This document shows, piece by piece, positions 5,795 through 6,919 of a DNA stretch of 6,919 bases. Position 1 is the first letter of the stretch, and every line of letters starts with the position of its first letter. The position numbers and the translations under genes are program-made. A model generated the notes under the pieces. That model was not told where the DNA came from, searched no databases, and saw nothing but the letters and a program-made list of their open reading frames with translations. This stretch comes from JBGQDM01 sp041495845 (GTDB lineage: Bacteria; Acidobacteriota; Terriglobia; Terriglobales; Acidobacteriaceae). The stretch spans positions 1 to 6,919 of the forward strand of contig JBGQDM010000138.1 of the NCBI GenBank assembly GCA_041495845.1, given 5' to 3'.

Positions 5795-6919
5795 GCTTGC
5801 TCCCGGAACCAACGGGCGGAGGACCATCCGCGACCTCCAATAAAAATGTGGACTGCGCGGCTCCAGCACTCGCGGTGCCGAAAATCTTCAACGGCTGGCT
5901 GAGAGTCGGAGGCTGCACGGTCGCTAACCCGTCCATGTCAGTGGTCACCGTCTGCAAACTGGTTCCGATAATCACCGGCATACCTTTGGGCTGGCGAAAG
6001 GGGATGTCATCCGTGGGCGGTGGAGGGTCGGCAGCAGCCCGGGCGAGGATCTGGAAGAACTCAACGGGGAAAGCGCGCACCGGATCCGGCGGCACAGCAG
6101 AGTCCGTGACCCGCACCACGACCGGCGCGAAAGGCTGGCCGCGGGGACGCGCTTGCCCGCTTCCGGACACGGGTTGGATTTGTAGGACTGAAAGATCCAC
6201 CGAGGCAATCGTGAATTTCTGGCAAGGAGCATTGTTCGGGGCGACACAGGCGTTGATCTGCACATCCGTCGCTCCCATGGAAGTAATCGCGGCAGCCGAA
6301 CTGGCAAAGCCGTTGGCATCGGTAACCGCAGCCGCGACCGTCAGCTGGGCAAGCCCCGAAACCAGGGAAAAATTTATCGTGTTGCCAACTTGGGGCGTAC
6401 CCAGGCTGAGCACGCGGGCCTGCAGCGGCACCGTATCGGTCGAGCCCTGCGCCATCCATTGACGCGGGTTAAACAGTACAAGATCGAGGGTGGAAGCCGT
6501 GCCCGAGATTGTGGTCTGTGCGCTGGACGGTGGCGAGTACGAAGCAGGCGCCAGATTCGCAATGAGCGTCACCATGCCAATAGCAGAGATCCCGACATTC
6601 GTCCCTACCAATCCAGCCTCGTCGCTGAATAACGAGCACGACGACAGACCGGAACACGCCGAGAGGGCAGCGCCGGAGGTCGCGCTGAGGACAACCGTTG
6701 CGCCGGCCACCGGGGTCGTGCCGTCGGCTTCCAATACTTGGAAGCGAATGGGCGTAATCGTTTGCCCTCCGACAGGCACTGCAGGGTTGGGCGAAGGGAT
6801 GAGGTGAATGACATCCGTGGATGCCGCTCCTGCCGTGAGCGCGCCGGTCATCACGCTGGTAGCGGCGGTGGCGGGATCAATCACGCTGAGGTCCAGCGTT
6901 CCGTCCACCAACGGCGGCG
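5535..6919 (-). CDS. Ig-like (Big-type) repeat protein, probable surface or secreted; N-terminus outside window
   Basis: The minus-strand frame is open through the right edge, so this is the C-terminal part of a larger protein. Numbering from the TTG codon at 6911, at least three bacterial Ig-like domains are suggested. They lie at about 33-130, 141-237 and 238-362. The segments entering each region start alike (LDLSV at 6-10, LDLVL at 142-146, VDLSVLQI at 238-245). VTDANGFASSAAAITS (196-211) is typical of Big_1/invasin-like domains, and SDEAGLVGTNVG and TDMDGLATVQ are the equivalent strands. It is rich in Ala, Thr, Ser and Val and nearly lacks Lys, like exported adhesin-type or structural proteins. 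Two cysteine pairs (C86/C92, C222/C230) could form short disulfide loops. The fold appears to end at FLLEVADGP (about residue 364). From about 373 on the frame runs antisense to queG and becomes Pro/Arg-rich and domain-free, so the true C-terminus is uncertain and may lie near 5795. The specific function is unknown. Confidence 0.75.
   Translation of the reverse strand, partial: PPLVDGTLDLSVIDPATAATSVMTGALTAGAASTDVIHLIPSPNPAVPVGGQTITPIRFQVLEADGTTPVAGATVVLSATSGAALSACSGLSSCSLFSDEAGLVGTNVGISAIGMVTLIANLAPASYSPPSSAQTTISGTASTLDLVLFNPRQWMAQGSTDTVPLQARVLSLGTPQVGNTINFSLVSGLAQLTVAAAVTDANGFASSAAAITSMGATDVQINACVAPNNAPCQKFTIASVDLSVLQIQPVSGSGQARPRGQPFAPVVVRVTDSAVPPDPVRAFPVEFFQILARAAADPPPPTDDIPFRQPKGMPVIIGTSLQTVTTDMDGLATVQPPTLSQPLKIFGTASAGAAQSTFLLEVADGPPPVGSGSKPNPVRRVPPLFPRDDAGPRPRLPRPRDLRPAPGAQGVDALPGRRCCPARTPRSGVIRFALPAAPANAEIPRGTAPHPSLPAKPGPD

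Noticed and set aside
5166..5843. 225-codon plus-strand frame overlapping queG
   Set aside because: It is a different frame inside queG, Arg- and Ala-rich and without domain features, whereas queG carries all eight cluster cysteines.
5797..6462. 221-codon plus-strand open frame just after queG
   Set aside because: It starts at TTG without a Shine-Dalgarno and is low-complexity. The opposite strand shows Ig-like domain motifs such as VTDANGFASS, so this is its complement.
1..6919. Search for CRISPR arrays, tRNA genes, insertion-sequence ends, toxin-antitoxin or defence genes
   Set aside because: I saw no direct-repeat arrays, cloverleaf-like sequences, transposase motifs or defence-protein motifs by eye. 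The window is filled by the genes described.

Overview
The window is GC-rich, gene-dense bacterial chromosome. It carries housekeeping genes plus one uncharacterised gene and one surface-type protein. The best guess for the source is an Acidobacteriota-like soil bacterium. This is inferred from a DUF507 gene beside recJ, a two-domain 67K-type SppA, and a large protein built of bacterial Ig-like domains. No phylogenetic marker is present, so that assignment is tentative.

Layout, left to right. Positions 1-1497 (+) hold the 3' part of recJ, the 5'-3' single-strand DNA exonuclease, cut by the left edge. A DUF507 gene follows at 1565-1834 (+). It has an extended -10 promoter almost touching its ATG and no Shine-Dalgarno, so it looks leaderless. 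It converges on sppA (1902-3674, -), and the 67-base gap holds a strong terminator for sppA. Upstream of sppA, a second minus-strand gene occupies 3775-4560. It encodes a 261-aa soluble protein with a HELLE metal-site-like motif and an Arg-rich tail. Its terminator hairpin and the probable sppA promoter are packed into the roughly 100-base gap. A 148-base divergent spacer separates it from queG (4709-5794, +), the epoxyqueuosine reductase of tRNA queuosine synthesis. The right end is the C-terminal part of a minus-strand Ig-like-domain protein that enters from beyond the window. Its open frame runs 260 bases antisense into the 3' end of queG.

The genes do not form one pathway. They cover DNA repair (RecJ), envelope protein turnover (SppA), tRNA modification (QueG), a probable exported repeat protein and two proteins of unknown function. 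Only recJ and the DUF507 gene could share a transcript. The others appear to be separate units, judged by strand changes and terminators. I found no CRISPR array, tRNA or rRNA gene, insertion sequence, phage gene or defence cluster, and no gene-free stretch over 300 bases. The least explained elements are the HELLE protein, the leaderless DUF507 gene and the queG/Ig-protein overlap.
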